A stretch of 64,000 nucleotides of DNA from the NCBI GenBank assembly GCA_900642245.1, contig CAAAJI010000017.1, positions 288,912 to 352,911 of the forward strand. The letters are read 5' to 3'. Positions 32,120-44,636 of this stretch are shown in pieces (positions within the stretch are counted from its first letter, which is position 1; each line of letters starts with the position of its first letter). The notes beneath the pieces were generated by a model. That model searched no databases and had not been told where the DNA came from. It saw only the letters and a list, made by a program, of their open reading frames with translations. This stretch comes from Fragilaria radians. Its lineage: Eukaryota; Bacillariophyta; Fragilariophyceae; Fragilariales; Fragilariaceae. Both the position numbers and the translations under genes were made by a program.

Positions 32120-32465
32120 TAGGTGGAGACTTTAACAGAAGCGTCAGATAGGCTAGTGCAAGTACACGAAAAGAATCTAAACATTCTCTGTATTCACACA
32201 TCTGGGTATGGGTAGTAAAGACATTAACAATCCATTTTTTTATTTCTTTAAAACTAGTTATGGCTATATATAGTTTTAAGAAGGATATGAAGAGAATGAA
32301 CTCATATCCTAGTAAAGATTCATCAGGAAGTAAACGCATATGTTTGAACGAGTGACGCGAGACCGTCACAAGAGGGCGATGTGGCCTGGATGAAATCAAT
32401 TTTAGTCAAAAATGGATAAAATAGATCATAATTTCAGTTTGTGCAAATCAGCATAGAGCAATGCT
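32120..32465 (+). repeat. Second copy of the dispersed repeat
   Basis: About 345 bases match the direct unit at about 5680-6010, in the same orientation and nearly over the full length. Shared stretches include CACATCTGGGT.TGGGTAGT, AAAGACATTAA, AGTTTTAAGAAGGAT, AGAGAATGAACT, CACAAGAGGG.GATGTGG and ATCATAATTTCA.TTTGTGCA. Unlike the first copy it has no adjoining inverted arms. The short minus-strand frame across it is not a gene. Confidence 0.85.
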
Positions 32466-33735
32466 GTTGAACTTAAAAAACTGTTCAACAATGTGCTTCA
32501 TATATTGACAGGTTGATTTACATCCATAATCCGAAGAAAAACCTTCATAGCTTTTGACTAAAACATCTTAGTGCATCTCATTTCTATAGGGTATACAAAA
32601 AGGTACATGCCATTTAGTCTATGTTTTATATTGTGCAGGCTCTATAAAGAACAAGTAATCTGAAATGCCATAACATCTAGGTTTACAATTTAAACGGATG
32701 AGGCAAAGTTAGTTTTTCCTGGGGAATTAGATCGTTATAACAACAAAATCTTGCTAGTTCGGTTCAAATGTATCAAAGTGCTGATGTTTAGGACTTGGTC
32801 TCTATTTTGAAGATTATTGAATAGAAACACAGTTTTACGTCATTTAAGTTGAATGCATTGGGAATGCTGGAGAGGAAATATCCTGCACCAGAATTTAACT
32901 ACTTTTCTCCTTGACCACGCGTAGCTTCGATGCTATGGGGAGAGTGTATTCGAATAAAAAGTGTAATTGATGAACTTGTATCAAGCCAGGGACTAATTTT
33001 CAAAGGTTCAGTTTAAACTTGCAGACACAATCGTTTACCCATGGGAATATGTCCATAGCATTGTCAAGAGAAAAACAAGCAAACGATTTCATGGAACTTT
33101 AATGATCAAATGATCACATAGTGGAAAGACATGCCTTTTGAAATGTCGTTTGTTTTGAACCTTTATATCCTGTAGATATATCTTAAAGGATTCATGAATC
33201 ATACATGTTGGCAGCTAAAAAGATATCCAAATAAGTAAATCACTACAACAGTGCATTGGCTTTAAACATTCTCTTAAGTATCGTCGTCTGAATAGCAAAG
33301 GAACTACAAGAGTACAAGGACAAAAACTACGACAGAAGTTGTACTTGGCAAATGCTAGTTTTTGAATACGCAATTTCTAGATACAGGAATCTGGTTGTGT
33401 TCGTCCCTTTCCAATTTTGCCTATTGTAGCAACGATAGGTACTTTTATAGAGGACATAGAAAGACTCAAGGAAAACAGAAGGGAGGGAATAAATATTATC
33501 TAGTAGCTTGGCTTTTGAGGGTTGAAAAGACATGGCTTGGGATAGTTTCAAAATGTGTTGCACCAGAAAGCATGGTGAGGTAATCATGTAACATCCTATG
33601 AATCATAACTTTTTAAACTGGCGATAACGCACTTTTCTTGTCAACAAAATCACTCCATACAACAAAATTTTTACGAGAGATTGTGATCCTAGGCTATTCC
33701 ATAAAGATGGTCAATTTCTCGGTCACAACCTATTG
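32466..33735. other. Gene-free region
   Basis: 1.3 kb of AT-rich DNA. Two overlapping antisense frames at 33327-33587 are mutually exclusive shadows without similarity. Nothing else is seen. Confidence 0.45.
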
Positions 33736-35307
33736 TTAAACAAGATAATTTTTGTTTACACTCTCATTGCCTCCACTGGTCCGATGCTTCTCAGCAATTC
33801 GTTCTAGCACCATGATAGCATCGTCACTCCGATCACCATGAATTCTTGTTATAATAGTATAACACTTTTTCAAAGACTTTATCGCCTTTTCGTGTTCCCC
33901 TTTTGCATCGTATGCAAGTGATAAGTCAAAAAGAGATTTGGCCACATCATCATGATTCATGCCTGATGTGGCTGCTTTTAATTTAACGACTTCTTCGAGA
34001 ATGGCAGCTGTCTTTTGATAGTCACCAACAATGAAATATAACCTGGAAATCTCGTCAACCGTGTCGGTGACTGTAGGGTGCGAATCACCAAGTGCTGAAC
34101 GAAAAAGTTTGAGAGCTTTTTTCAGCTCTTTTATAGCCTGAGCAGCATTGCCTTTCATTTTCAGCGCGCTTGCTATGTAGGTTAAAGTTTCTGGAATGCT
34201 GACATCATTATCATCAAGAATTGCTTTTCGCATACAGAGCACATGAAAATAGAGATCGATGGCTCGATCGTATTCACCAACTTTCTCTAAGACTTTCCCA
34301 AGCCGAATCTTTGTTTCAATCGTCTTGGAGTGGTTATCACCTAGCTTTGTGGAAAAAATTGCTATGGCCTCTCGAAATAATTTAAGAGCTTGATCGTACG
34401 CTTTACGTTGCTCACATAACTCGGCTAGAGCGTAACATATACCTGCGCATCTAATGTCAAATCTTCCATAAATCGCAATTGAGTTTTTTAAGTCTTGCAC
34501 TAAACTTGCAGTTTTTGACTTGTCGTTGTTTTCAGAGGAACATTCGTCGCCACGAGCTGAATGAGGCAGTTTTTCTTTTAGAAATCGGTTGGTGGTAAAA
34601 CTGGACTTTTTGATGAGCCTCACAAACCTATCCTTTATATCGCTACTAGACCTCCCATTTTGAATTGATTGTCCATCGACAGATTTGGCATGATTTGAAG
34701 CAAGAAGAGAATTTCCACTTTGGCAGTCTCGAGAAAATACAGGCAGATTGGATTCCAAAGTTTGAGCTTCAACTGAAAGAAGTGGTAATGCTTTGATTGT
34801 ATCCAGATTTGATGTAACCACGAGGCTGCTTTTTGAATTTTCGGACATGAGTGAAGGTAAACAACTAAGATCTTTGAAAGATTCAGTTCTATTGCTTGAA
34901 GTAGAATACCTTGAATCATTGTCTGCAGACCATACATAATCCAATTTACTGACTGATGGAGTCTGTTCAGTGAGACTTTGTCCTGCAACTGAACCGAGGC
35001 TGTCGATTTGAGAATCGTCGTAACAAAATTGTTGCGGACAGATATCGTACAGAAACGCCATATGACCATCACTGGGAAGGACACCTTGGATGCAGCTCCA
35101 GTTGGATTCGTTCGTCTCACCGGCTTCAGAGGATGATCCAAATTGGCGCTTCATGTAAGGCTCACAAAAAGATTGTTCTTGTACTTCATCTCTCTCGTCG
35201 TCGTCATGAGCGTCCTCTGATGCCGAAAGCAGATACGAAAGATAATGAGTTTTTGTGGTGGGCTCAACAATTCGATCCGAAGATGCCACTGATGTCTGTT
35301 CCTTCAT
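33736..35307 (-). CDS. TPR protein, kinesin-light-chain-like repeats
   Basis: 523 aa, single exon. The N-terminal ~270 residues are Ser/Asp/Glu-rich and probably disordered, with acidic runs such as SEDAHDDDERDE. From about 275 to the end there are about five tandem TPR units of the 42-residue kinesin-light-chain type, for example CYALAELCEQRKAYDQALKL, TKIRLGKVLEKVGEYDRAID, LTYIASALKMKGNAAQAIKE, ISRLYFIVGDYQKTAAILEE and LFDLSLAYDAKGEHEKAIKS. Many repeats end in the typical (L/M)G..H/N spacing. This type of repeat binds peptides; without the heptad region of true kinesin light chains I call it only a TPR scaffold. The partner is unknown. Confidence 0.88.
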   Translation of the reverse strand: MKEQTSVASSDRIVEPTTKTHYLSYLLSASEDAHDDDERDEVQEQSFCEPYMKRQFGSSSEAGETNESNWSCIQGVLPSDGHMAFLYDICPQQFCYDDSQIDSLGSVAGQSLTEQTPSVSKLDYVWSADNDSRYSTSSNRTESFKDLSCLPSLMSENSKSSLVVTSNLDTIKALPLLSVEAQTLESNLPVFSRDCQSGNSLLASNHAKSVDGQSIQNGRSSSDIKDRFVRLIKKSSFTTNRFLKEKLPHSARGDECSSENNDKSKTASLVQDLKNSIAIYGRFDIRCAGICYALAELCEQRKAYDQALKLFREAIAIFSTKLGDNHSKTIETKIRLGKVLEKVGEYDRAIDLYFHVLCMRKAILDDNDVSIPETLTYIASALKMKGNAAQAIKELKKALKLFRSALGDSHPTVTDTVDEISRLYFIVGDYQKTAAILEEVVKLKAATSGMNHDDVAKSLFDLSLAYDAKGEHEKAIKSLKKCYTIITRIHGDRSDDAIMVLERIAEKHRTSGGNESVNKNYLV

Positions 35308-37164
35308 GGCTCAGTTGATGAAGAAAATCTAGAAGGATGCGTTCCGATTGCAAATGTTACCTGCGTTGAGCGAAAGGAAAAGACGGAGTGAAACATTTTT
35401 CGAGTATCACCAATAACATTGGAATGAAATATTTCTATGATTCAACGCTATCTAGGTGCACCTAATTTCCAGTAGTACCCTTGGCAGTATTCTTACCAGT
35501 GCAATCAACGCCTGAAAGGCTTGTGGAAAATCGGGATACTAGTTTCATACTAATTAAAAAGCCGAGGAAAGGAAACTAAAGTTGCCAAAGACGCTAAATC
35601 ATGGGAAGAATAAGACTTTATTTCAAAGAGAACATAACAAAGCAGTGGACAAGGAGCAGCAAAGCTATCTAGATCTTTATGTGAAACATTGTTATACTTA
35701 GTGAATCCTGTTGAATAAATAGACTCTGCAGGCGTAAATTGCAATCTAAACTCAATTTTTTAACAAAGGAAAATGGAGAGTCTCAAAGTATTGAAATACT
35801 TGTCAATTCCAATACTGATTTGTTGGGAAATATAACAGGATTATCATTTTTTACATTGCATAACTGTTTCATAAAAAAACTCCAAGGCCCGAAGCTTTAT
35901 TCCAAACATTTTTGGACACCGCAATCTATGTAAACAGTGTTGGAGCAACTTTTCACTTAAAAAGAAGGCAATAATAAAAAATGAAGTGCATTGATGTACT
36001 CTATCATAACCCAGGAGAATTTGACTTACTACTGAAAGTATTGATTGATACTGAATCCGCTAGAGTCGGTGAAGAAATGTTAAATGAACATCATAATTGA
36101 ACATTGCTCAAAAATGTAAGAATCAATCAATCAACTTCAGAATTTCACATGATTCGAGAGAAGTAAAGGTGGAATCTCTCAAACACAAATTTCAAGCACG
36201 AGGCCACAAGAAGCGTTAGGAATTAGAGGAAAATGAAGTTGATTTGCGATTCACATGGATTTGATAAGTAAGGGTATATTCAACTGAGAATATGTTCTTG
36301 GAAATGAACGAAAAGGTTCCAAAGGATGGGAGAAACGCTAAATTGGAATTCAACTTAAACAATGTAAAGCCTTCTCCTATTGTAATATTGTTGAGGAAGA
36401 ATGGGTTTATGGCAGCTTAAGATTTTGACTGGAGCAACAACGAGATGGAGATACTGAAGGAGGCATATATTACTATTGCAGCGTATTTTCTCAAAGTAAG
36501 TGGATTTCATAGGCAATAACATGCTTAAATACGATGTCATATCCGCGCAAAATTGCTTAATTGGATATAAAAACGAAAGATCAATGCTCAAGAATTAAAG
36601 TGAATACATATTCATTAATTTGTTCTTAAAGTATGGAGGTCATCTAGCATTTGGTAATCAAGCTTACTACTATATATTGTTGTCATTCTTTGATTGGAAT
36701 TTATTTATAAGCTATGCTGTCAATCCTTCTGAGGAACTTTTCAAGCTTTATCATAATTTCTAATTTAGAATTTGGATTTTGATCCTAAATTTCTTCAGTG
36801 CAATTTTAATAATCGAACAGTTTTCTCTCCTTGAAAAAAATGACAATTCTCCATTTATTTTGGATCGTGAACTCCCCATTTTGTTTTGGATCATGAAATA
36901 TTTAATTACACTTAACTTTACATCGTTTTTTTTGTGCAGACCCGGAAACTTCGTTTTAAATGACCCTTGCGTAAGTAGCAGCCTGTCGGTTTTCATGATT
37001 GCGGAAATCAACATCAGTTTGCTGCAATAGAATTGACTTATCCTTGACGCAAAATATTTGTCCTTTCGTTCAGCTTCTTCGATTAAAAGGCCAGGAAAGG
37101 AACATACTGTCTGGTCAGAAAATATAATTGTACCAGAATTGTATCACAGAATATCCCTTGCAGA
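35308..37164. promoter_or_regulatory. Divergent intergenic region (TPR gene / MBL-CNB gene)
   Basis: 1.86 kb between two divergent genes, so both promoters should be here. Short frames (35550-35744, 35739-35933, 36355-36591, and an antisense pair at 36760-37030) show no similarity. No repeat or RNA gene was recognised. Confidence 0.4.
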
Positions 37165-40100
37165 ATGAAGCGACAGCCACCTCAGACGGCTTCTACTTCA
37201 TCCGGATTGATGAAAAAAGCGGCATCAGCCGAAGATTATACTAATCGAAATCGAAAGACAAAATCCTGGAAAAAAAATGCGACATGGGACCCACCTGTTT
37301 CCTCTTCTGATGGGGAAGTTTTTGCGGGAAATAGACGTGATTCAAATGGTCCAATACCTGGGTTACAACTTCCTGCGGCTGCTCTTCCATCCATTCAACA
37401 TCATACATCCCTCACAAGCTCGGCGACTCGAGAAAAACAGCAATATGATTCAATAAAAAAAATTGGGAAAAGTCGCAATGGTTCAACGCGAAGAAACAGG
37501 TTTAGAATTTATGATGACCCTCAAGTAGTTGCTAGTTACAATGCCATTCCTACTCTGGAGCTCAATCAATTACCTCGTGGCGGTGTTAGCATTGAAACAC
37601 AGTCAATAGGTCGAGTGCAGGTAAGTTTTTCTGGCAAGAAATGAAGCTCTTTACCATGATCCTCTCTTACTTTTGATATAAGTTCGGAATCCCTCCTGAG
37701 ACCATTAAGGACTCCATGCGTCTTGGATTCGGAGTTCCTAGCGCATACATCGTACCAGTGGAACGTTTTTGTAGGGAAATGGGTCCTGCTTTGGGGATCA
37801 ATCTAGCAGAGTTTGAGTTCCCTGCATATTTCAATTACTTTGTGCGGAACAAACGGTGTACTTTAGTCGTGGATTCAGATGATGCCGAGAGCAACATTCG
37901 AAGGGTCTTTGGAGAAACCCTTTTAGGTCCTGCGCAATTCAGAGATCACTTAAATCCGAAGCCGAATGAAGACGAGGACTTTGATCCTACTTTCCCAAAA
38001 GAAGCACGGCCCAACTTTTACAAAGAGTTTTACCATTTTCGCACTGCAGAAAAGTCTACGAACTTTCAGGAGCTTACAATCGACACTCTTTTGGAGTTTT
38101 GCCATTTCAAAGGCTCTCAACAAGGAAATGGATCATCAAGTGATTTGCACTGTAAGCTAGGAGTTCCTCCTGTTACTTTGGGTAATGAACCAAAGGATAT
38201 AGAACGAGTTAATGCTGACAGCCGAATTCCTTTCTCGCGAAGATGCACTTTTGTCAAGGAAACTGAACAAAATAAAAGCAACTTTCTACGTGAAAAAATG
38301 GTGTGGAGTGAATGCGCCGAAATGAGTGATGAAGAAGATGATGATACCGCTGAACCATCTATGATGCGAAGATCAATATCAAACCCTGATGTACGAATGA
38401 CGAAGATTTCGATGGATAATGTTTTGCCTCTTCCGCCGGCAAGTCCGAAGGCTTCCCAGCTCATTGAATCAGATCTCGGAGATAGAAAGTCTCCACGTCG
38501 TGGAAGTTTAGATAGTGCAGGCTCTTATTTAAGTAACACTGGACAGAGTAGAGACGGCATTTCAAAGGCTTCTGTAGTGTCCTGGGCATCTTTCATGTTG
38601 ACGACTGACGATGATGAGGACACCGGTAGGACCTCCTGGATGTATTCACAAGTAAAGTGGCTTGGTAAGTCCTAGTCCTTATTGACTGGCTATATAAGTC
38701 ATTGCATTAACATTATCACGGCTATCAATATGTATAGGTGAGGTGGCTACAGTTTATCCTCTCGATGCCACGGAAGAGCAGAAGGCAAATAATACATGCG
38801 GTCGTCTTGAAATCTTTAAGATGGCTGGTGGTACTGAGTATATCATTCATGACATCAATTCGGAAAATACAATTGTAGGGAAAGCTCAAATACGGGGAAG
38901 TGTTAAAGTTCCTGACGAAATAGCAGTTGAAGGATTTCATAGACGAGACGACGAATATTCTGAATTTGACGACATCGACGAAAGTGGCGATCGCTCAATA
39001 AAATCCCATGAATATTTTCGAAAGGTAACGCTTCCCACTTTCCACCCTCCGTCATTTGGAGTTACTGTTCTCGGCAACTCTCATGGATTCGACAAGAATG
39101 GATCAGTTAGTGGGTACGTTTTATGGATAAATGGTAGAGGTGTCATGATTGACCCCCCTCCATATTCATCAGCTACACTAGAAAGAGAAGGTATCAGGCC
39201 GCAAATGATTATGGCGATTATCATAACACATTGTCATGCTGATCACGATGCAGGCACTTTTCAAAAGGTCATGACCGGTTCACGTGTTGCGATCATTACA
39301 ACCCCAACGATTTACAAAAGCTTCATTCGAAAATACGCAGCGTTATCCGGCCTTAGCCCTACATTATTGCGGCATAGTCATCGCCATCGGCCTGCCATTA
39401 TTGGACAACCGCTGAAGTTTCAAGGAGCAACATTTTATTTCACCTACACGCTACACACAATTCCATGTATTGCCTTTAGGGTGGAATGGAGAGGCAGATC
39501 AATGGTTTTTACTGGTGATCATCTAAACAGTCCTGGTATGATTGATAGCTTGGAAAGTGTAGTAAGTCGGGAGTCTGCATTGATTGCTATCTTGATTTAT
39601 CTGCAACTTATTCCCTTTTTTTCTGTAACAGCGAGTTTTGACAAAAGAAAGAGCGGATGATCTTCGACGTCTCCCACTACAGGAATGTGATGTACTTCTT
39701 CACGAAGCCGGCGCTCCTCCAATTCACACTCCATTATCAGTTTTGAACGAATTACCAGAAGAAGTCAGAAAGAGGTTATATGTTGTACACACTTCTGCGC
39801 TACCTCCGGAGAGCGGGCTGAGAGTTGCACCAACCGGAACGGCGGGAACAATTCGCCTTGATTTGTCTCACAATAATGATCATTTTAAATGTGATTTGAT
39901 GGGTAATGTAGATCGCTCTCCCAGTTACTTTATGTCTACAGCGTATAGTCACCTAAAAGGCTTCCAGAATATTGAGTCAGATGACTCACAACGCAGGAGA
40001 ATTAATTTGAATCTTAATGAAAGAGTCCATACCGAGGAATACGGAAAAAATGATCTCATTAAGAGCACAAGTGATCAGCTTTCAGAAAAGGATAATAGGA

Positions 40101-41608
40101 GTGAAGACAGGGAGTCGCTTCCCTTAGTCTTTCTCCGTCCCACTTGCGTTTCGGATGCATGGTTTATATTGAACTTGCTTTCGAATGTTCCTTTCCTTTC
40201 TAGTCTGTCATATTACAACACTATGGAGGTTCTTGAGATCGCACAAGTCGAAATGTTTAGTGCGGATGAAGTGGTCATATCTTCGGAGCGTAGATCCCAA
40301 GTTTTATGCGTAGTGTGGGAGGGCACCTGTGTTGAACGTAGGGCACAGTATGACTTCTCTGAAACGCATCTAGACACGGAATTTATTGGAGCTTCTAATC
40401 TTGATGATAATCTAGATACTTTAGTTTGTTTACACGAGTGCGAAGCCTCTGATCAGTCCAAACCTTCTGTTTGGCACGCGGGAGATTGGACAGGTCCTGT
40501 AGCATTGCAACCCGATATCGAAAGATCTGCGGAGTCTGGAGGCTCTGAAGGACCTAAAGACATTGTGGCTCTTTCGACCGAAGGTGTTAAGGTCATTCTA
40601 CTCAATATGAAGGATTTATATCAGATTTTAAAGAGCGGATCTAAGTTATTCAGGAAGTACCTCACATTAAAGGAAAAACAAGCAGCTGAAGAGGCTGCCA
40701 TGAAAGCCCAGGTTGTTCAAGATGAGGCCGAATCAAGAAATGATAATCGATACGGGTTTTCTCCTGATGTAAACGTCATTCAAAGAGATGTATTGAATGA
40801 CCAACATAGCCATATGAATTGGTACGCATATGATAGCGTTCTAGAAGTTCTCAAATGTAACTCTGCCCTTGGTAAGCTGACTGCACTCCAAAAACGCCAC
40901 CTGGAGTCTTTAGCGGAAGGACCTCGCTATTTTGAAGTCGGTCAATTCCTTTGGCAAGTAGGTAATCCTGTTGATTATGCACTATTGATTGTTGCTGGAA
41001 CTGCAACTTTCGCTCCAAAATCCGAGGATGATGTCTATAACAATTTGCGAGTAAACAACACTGATAATAAGAAATCTCAACAAATACCGCAACAGTCAGG
41101 CGAAAAGCGTCGGGCTATTCCCAATGTTGAAGAGGACAAACAGTTGTTTAATATCCCACCAAATAGTGAATATGCAAGACTCGAAATAGGTTTACAGCTA
41201 CGAGTAGAAGAAATGGAGTTAGACTTATATGAACAATCAAAAGACCTTCTCCCAAAAGAAGAACGAATGCGCAATGCTCGGGATAGATTTGCAAATAAGG
41301 TTCTTGCTAGGCTTTACTCTCGGCGTGCTTACACTTCAGGTTTGGTCTTTAGCCGCGGTCATCTTCTTTCGGATACTTCACGTATGGTAAGCGGAAATTT
41401 GGCTCACATTCACCACGCTGGAAGGCAAGGGAAAACCTCAAGCATGAGCCTTGGACTTTCCGGTGATCATCACTGTCACACATCCAACATGATCGCGGGT
41501 CCTGATGGCTGCGTTGCAATGGTATTCCCTCGATCAAGCTTGGTCCCCTTTCTTGACGGCAATCCTGGAGTTCTATTGAGTTTATTGGGTACACAGGTGG
41601 TGGTTTAG
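37165..41608 (+). CDS. Metallo-beta-lactamase-fold hydrolase fused to cyclic-nucleotide-binding-like domains, four exons
   Basis: Exons are 37165-37620, 37683-38664, 38738-39561 and 39632-41608. The introns are 62, 73 and 70 nt, all GTAAGT-type donors with AG acceptors, and phases agree; the product is 1412 aa. After a basic disordered start comes a conserved block (VQFGIPPETIKDSM..GVPSAYIVPVERFC). An acidic linker follows, then an MBL fold with the metal motif THCHADHDAGTF and FTGDHLNSPG. Exon 4 carries two cyclic-nucleotide-binding-like folds: the first has VPFLSSL..VVWEGTC..WHAGDWTGP, the second LGKLTALQKRHLESLAEGPR and VGNPVDYALLIVAGTATF. A full phosphate-binding cassette (FGE.AL...RAA) is not seen, so ligand binding is uncertain. 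I infer a cyclic-nucleotide-regulated hydrolase, perhaps a class II-like phosphodiesterase. Confidence 0.88.
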
Positions 41609-42985
41609 GGCTTATGATTTGATGAAAATTAACATTGTTGTGGCTTCTGTTTGTTGCAACTCATTTGAGCATTCAGAAATCGTCAAAGGTCAGTCATGAC
41701 CCAAAATGCTAAGTTTGATTGTATCATTATACCTTTATGTCGTGTTTCGTGAAAAGTCCTAATTGGAAAGAAGCTCTGATTCTTTTTGCTCCAGCTTTAT
41801 GAATTTGCTTTTTGTGATTTCCTTACAAATATATGCAAAACAAGGAATGATGCAATATGAGTTATTTGCTCTTGGAGGTTTTGCCAACTTGTCCCTTCTC
41901 TTTGTTAGACAAAGTCTGGACAACAATTTTGTTCTTCCTTATAACATCACTAACTCTACAATCATCAGGCTACAGCACAATTTAGTAAACCATGTAAATA
42001 GTTATCCAAAGTCGATTTGTCACTGCAAAACTATTGTTGAAGTATTGTCAATCAAGATCAGACAGAATACTTTAGATTAATCATATATTCTTGCCTTATC
42101 TATAAGATCGAACAATCCAACTCCAAGCGGATTTGAGTAATTGGTGATACTTCCTGAAAATGCCATTGAAATTCAAGCCTTACAATTAAGGACTGTTTCT
42201 TTCTTGTTGTATCAAATCCAGTTTAGCATGTAAAGCAATCAATAATAATATGGCTTGAATTCTTTTATCTTCAGTCATCTCAAAGCAATGATTGTCATTC
42301 TATTCTCTCAAAACGGTGTCCATTGATTCACCACTTCAATATAGTAGTACTTGAATTTCCCTTTGCAATAGGATGCTACCTTCAATACTTCACTCTACTC
42401 GATACTTGTGACTTGATGAAAAAATACTTCCTTGGTTTAGATGTAGGGGCATGCTCTGTAAAGTTAAGTCAAAGTGATGTGTCAACAACTTTTTAGGTTC
42501 ATCTTGAAGCCTAATTTTGTTATCAACCAGTTCTTTACTTTTCATGGTTGGTGCGTAATGTAAGTTCATCCCTTCTCTCTCTTCCACATCAAAGGTACAT
42601 ACGCGTTTACTTGAATTTTCCAACTTGATTGTTGGAGATTAGGAAAATTAGCAATATATGTTTTTATGGTTAAAAAGTCCTTTAGATAAAGAAGAACGAA
42701 GAAATGAGAAGAAGACTCATAGTGAGGCAATTTCAACATTTTATTGTAACTAAACTACAAGAAAAAGCAGATCACAACGAGCTACGACAGAGATTGCAGG
42801 TAGACAATTAACCTGAAGCAGACGCATTGCGCAACAGATTACATTTACTAAGAAATGATATAATAGATTACATTGATTAGGAAATGATACAACAGGTTAC
42901 ATCAATTGAGAAGCTTTTCCACGAGGATTAACCTGAAGAAGATGCAGTGCATAACAAATACATCTTCAACAAACAAGGGAAGCAA
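41609..42985. other. Gene-free region before the copia relic
   Basis: 1.4 kb. Frames at 41763-42080 (plus) and 42390-42623 (minus) have no recognised similarity. Toward the end, two near-copies of ACCTGAAG.AGA.GCA (about 42811 and 42931) sit in related flanks with a repeated GAAATGATA.AA.AG.TTACAT, a short local tandem pattern at the edge of the retroelement relic. Confidence 0.4.
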
Positions 42986-44010
42986 GGGAGGTTTTAAGAA
43001 GATATTAGCAGGTAGAGGCATTCAATGTCAACAGCTTTGAAAAGGCAAAAGAAATATGTGAAAAAGGGATTGATGATTACAATTATCATTTGGGTTCCGC
43101 TACTCAATTTTCAGATTTTGAGATCACTTCCAAATCGTGATATACATTAAAATGACCTTTAAATATTTCAATAATATTGGAGCTGCCTTAAAAGAATCGA
43201 GACCCATCAAAAAGATGAGTGGGGTGTATCCATGAGATTTAGTGATCCCAAGGATGCATTGGCGAGAGTGCAGTAGTACAGGTAATATGAAATGGAATAC
43301 AAGTTTGTCTATGAAGAATACAAGAGGAGAGTCAATGTATTTGAAAACAACCTCATTAAGGCATATGCATTACTATGGTAGCGGTGTACAAAGGGTATGA
43401 AGCAGAGGATAGAGGCACGTATGGAATTCTCATTGACAAAAAAATAGAAAATGATCCCATTCAGCTGATATAATAGATTAAAGTACACACAACATAATCA
43501 GGAGTATTGATGCAATATATCTATTCTTTTGGACTCACTTAAATAAAAGAATATAATGAAAAGACCAAGCAAAACGTATACAAAAAAGAATCTAAAGAGC
43601 AAAATATCAACCTATCCTTTGCACACCTTGAAGGTAAATGTTATTGTTATTGGTAATCTATGCATCATTTGCCTTATGTCGTTACAAAACAAGTCTAAGG
43701 AGGAATGGACAACAAGAAAGTCTCAGGAGATTTATGTCCAATTGAATGAAATAAATTGTCAATAACATAGATCAACTTTCAAATGCAGAAGCACCAAAAG
43801 TAACAAGTGGATGGGCTGGTGCACATATATTATTTGGATTTGTTCAATCTAGCATGATGCAAAAAAATATTTTATCGGATAATCAATCCAGTGTGATTGT
43901 TTTCTCTAATAAAGAATTAGTCCATAACATTTATTTCACAAATGATGTTTTATAATTGAATACATATGGGGGGTATCCGAACATTTGGCGCAACACATGC
44001 TAGACAAATG
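42986..44010 (+). mobile_element. Ty1/copia retrotransposon relic (gag, zinc knuckle, protease)
   Basis: A decayed gag-pro stretch on the plus strand. From 43286 it reads YKFVYEEYKRRVNVFENNLI, then KAYALLW-stop-RCTKGMKQRI and EARMEF, ending near KIENDPIQLI, with only one stop over ~60 codons. This is the gag core typical of diatom copia elements. At about 43630 LEGKCYCYW-stop-SMHHLPY is a decayed CCHC knuckle, followed by SKEEWTTRKSQE. At about 43795-43930 come GWAGAHILFGFVQ and ILSDNQSSVIVFSNKELVHN, the protease region (usually LLDNQS). Frameshifts and stops separate the parts, so it cannot function. No LTRs were found. Confidence 0.88.
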
Positions 44011-44279
44011 TGGCTGCTCAAAAGGATGAAACATATATATGTGGATATTGAAGGGTAAGAGAAGGGTTCAGATGTGCGCAATGATGATGAGCTGCCTTAT
44101 GCATATGCAAAAGCTGCTTGAAAATTATGTTTCAGATATCCATGCGTATGCAAACATTGTGATGAGGGCGATGCTTTGAAGTATTCTGTTATTTACATGT
44201 TCTTACCCAATCCTTGTGAATTGCATTATTCATTGTTTATTTGAGTTATTTGAAGATGAGAGATCTTATTTTTATTTTT

Positions 44280-44460
44280 GGCATAAGCTTCTTGGAAAGG
44301 GGGAAGAATAAGCTACATGGAGAGATACATTCTTGGCCAAGGCAAAAGGCTCAGGATTCAAGGAAGTTTTGCTAGGTAAATTGAGTACCCTAAATACCGG
44401 GCGATGATATGAATGAGAAGACAGAACAAGGAAAAGCCATGCAACTCAACTTCGAATTAG
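44280..44460 (+). mobile_element. Second copia gag fragment, N-terminal part
   Basis: Reads ATWRDTFLAKAKGSGFKEVL followed by LGKLSTLNTG. This matches the beginning of diatom-type copia gag (W...FL.KA...GFKEVL.G). It lies downstream of the gag core and protease fragments although it encodes the N-terminus, so it is either a second element or a rearranged piece. It ends about 180 bases before the PIG-O start codon and may form part of that gene's promoter. Confidence 0.72.
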
Positions 44461-44636
44461 TTGTCTAATTCACATCGCCACTCTGACGATTCTGAAATAT
44501 ATACTGAATACGCATCGACTGGTAAGTAGTCCCCCCGATTGAAACTTCATTTTTCTTGTTTCGAACAAGGGCACAGTAGAGTAGTACCCGAACTCCAACC
44601 CCTGGATGAATCTTTCTCTTCATAAAATTCGCACAA

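Noticed and set aside
36760..37030. Two opposing frames of 83-84 codons upstream of the MBL-CNB gene
   Set aside because: They overlap almost completely on opposite strands, which is typical of AT-rich chance frames; neither shows similarity.
41763..42080. 105-codon plus-strand frame after the MBL-CNB gene
   Set aside because: I checked for hydrophobic pattern, targeting signals and family motifs and found none; it lies in the 3' flank.
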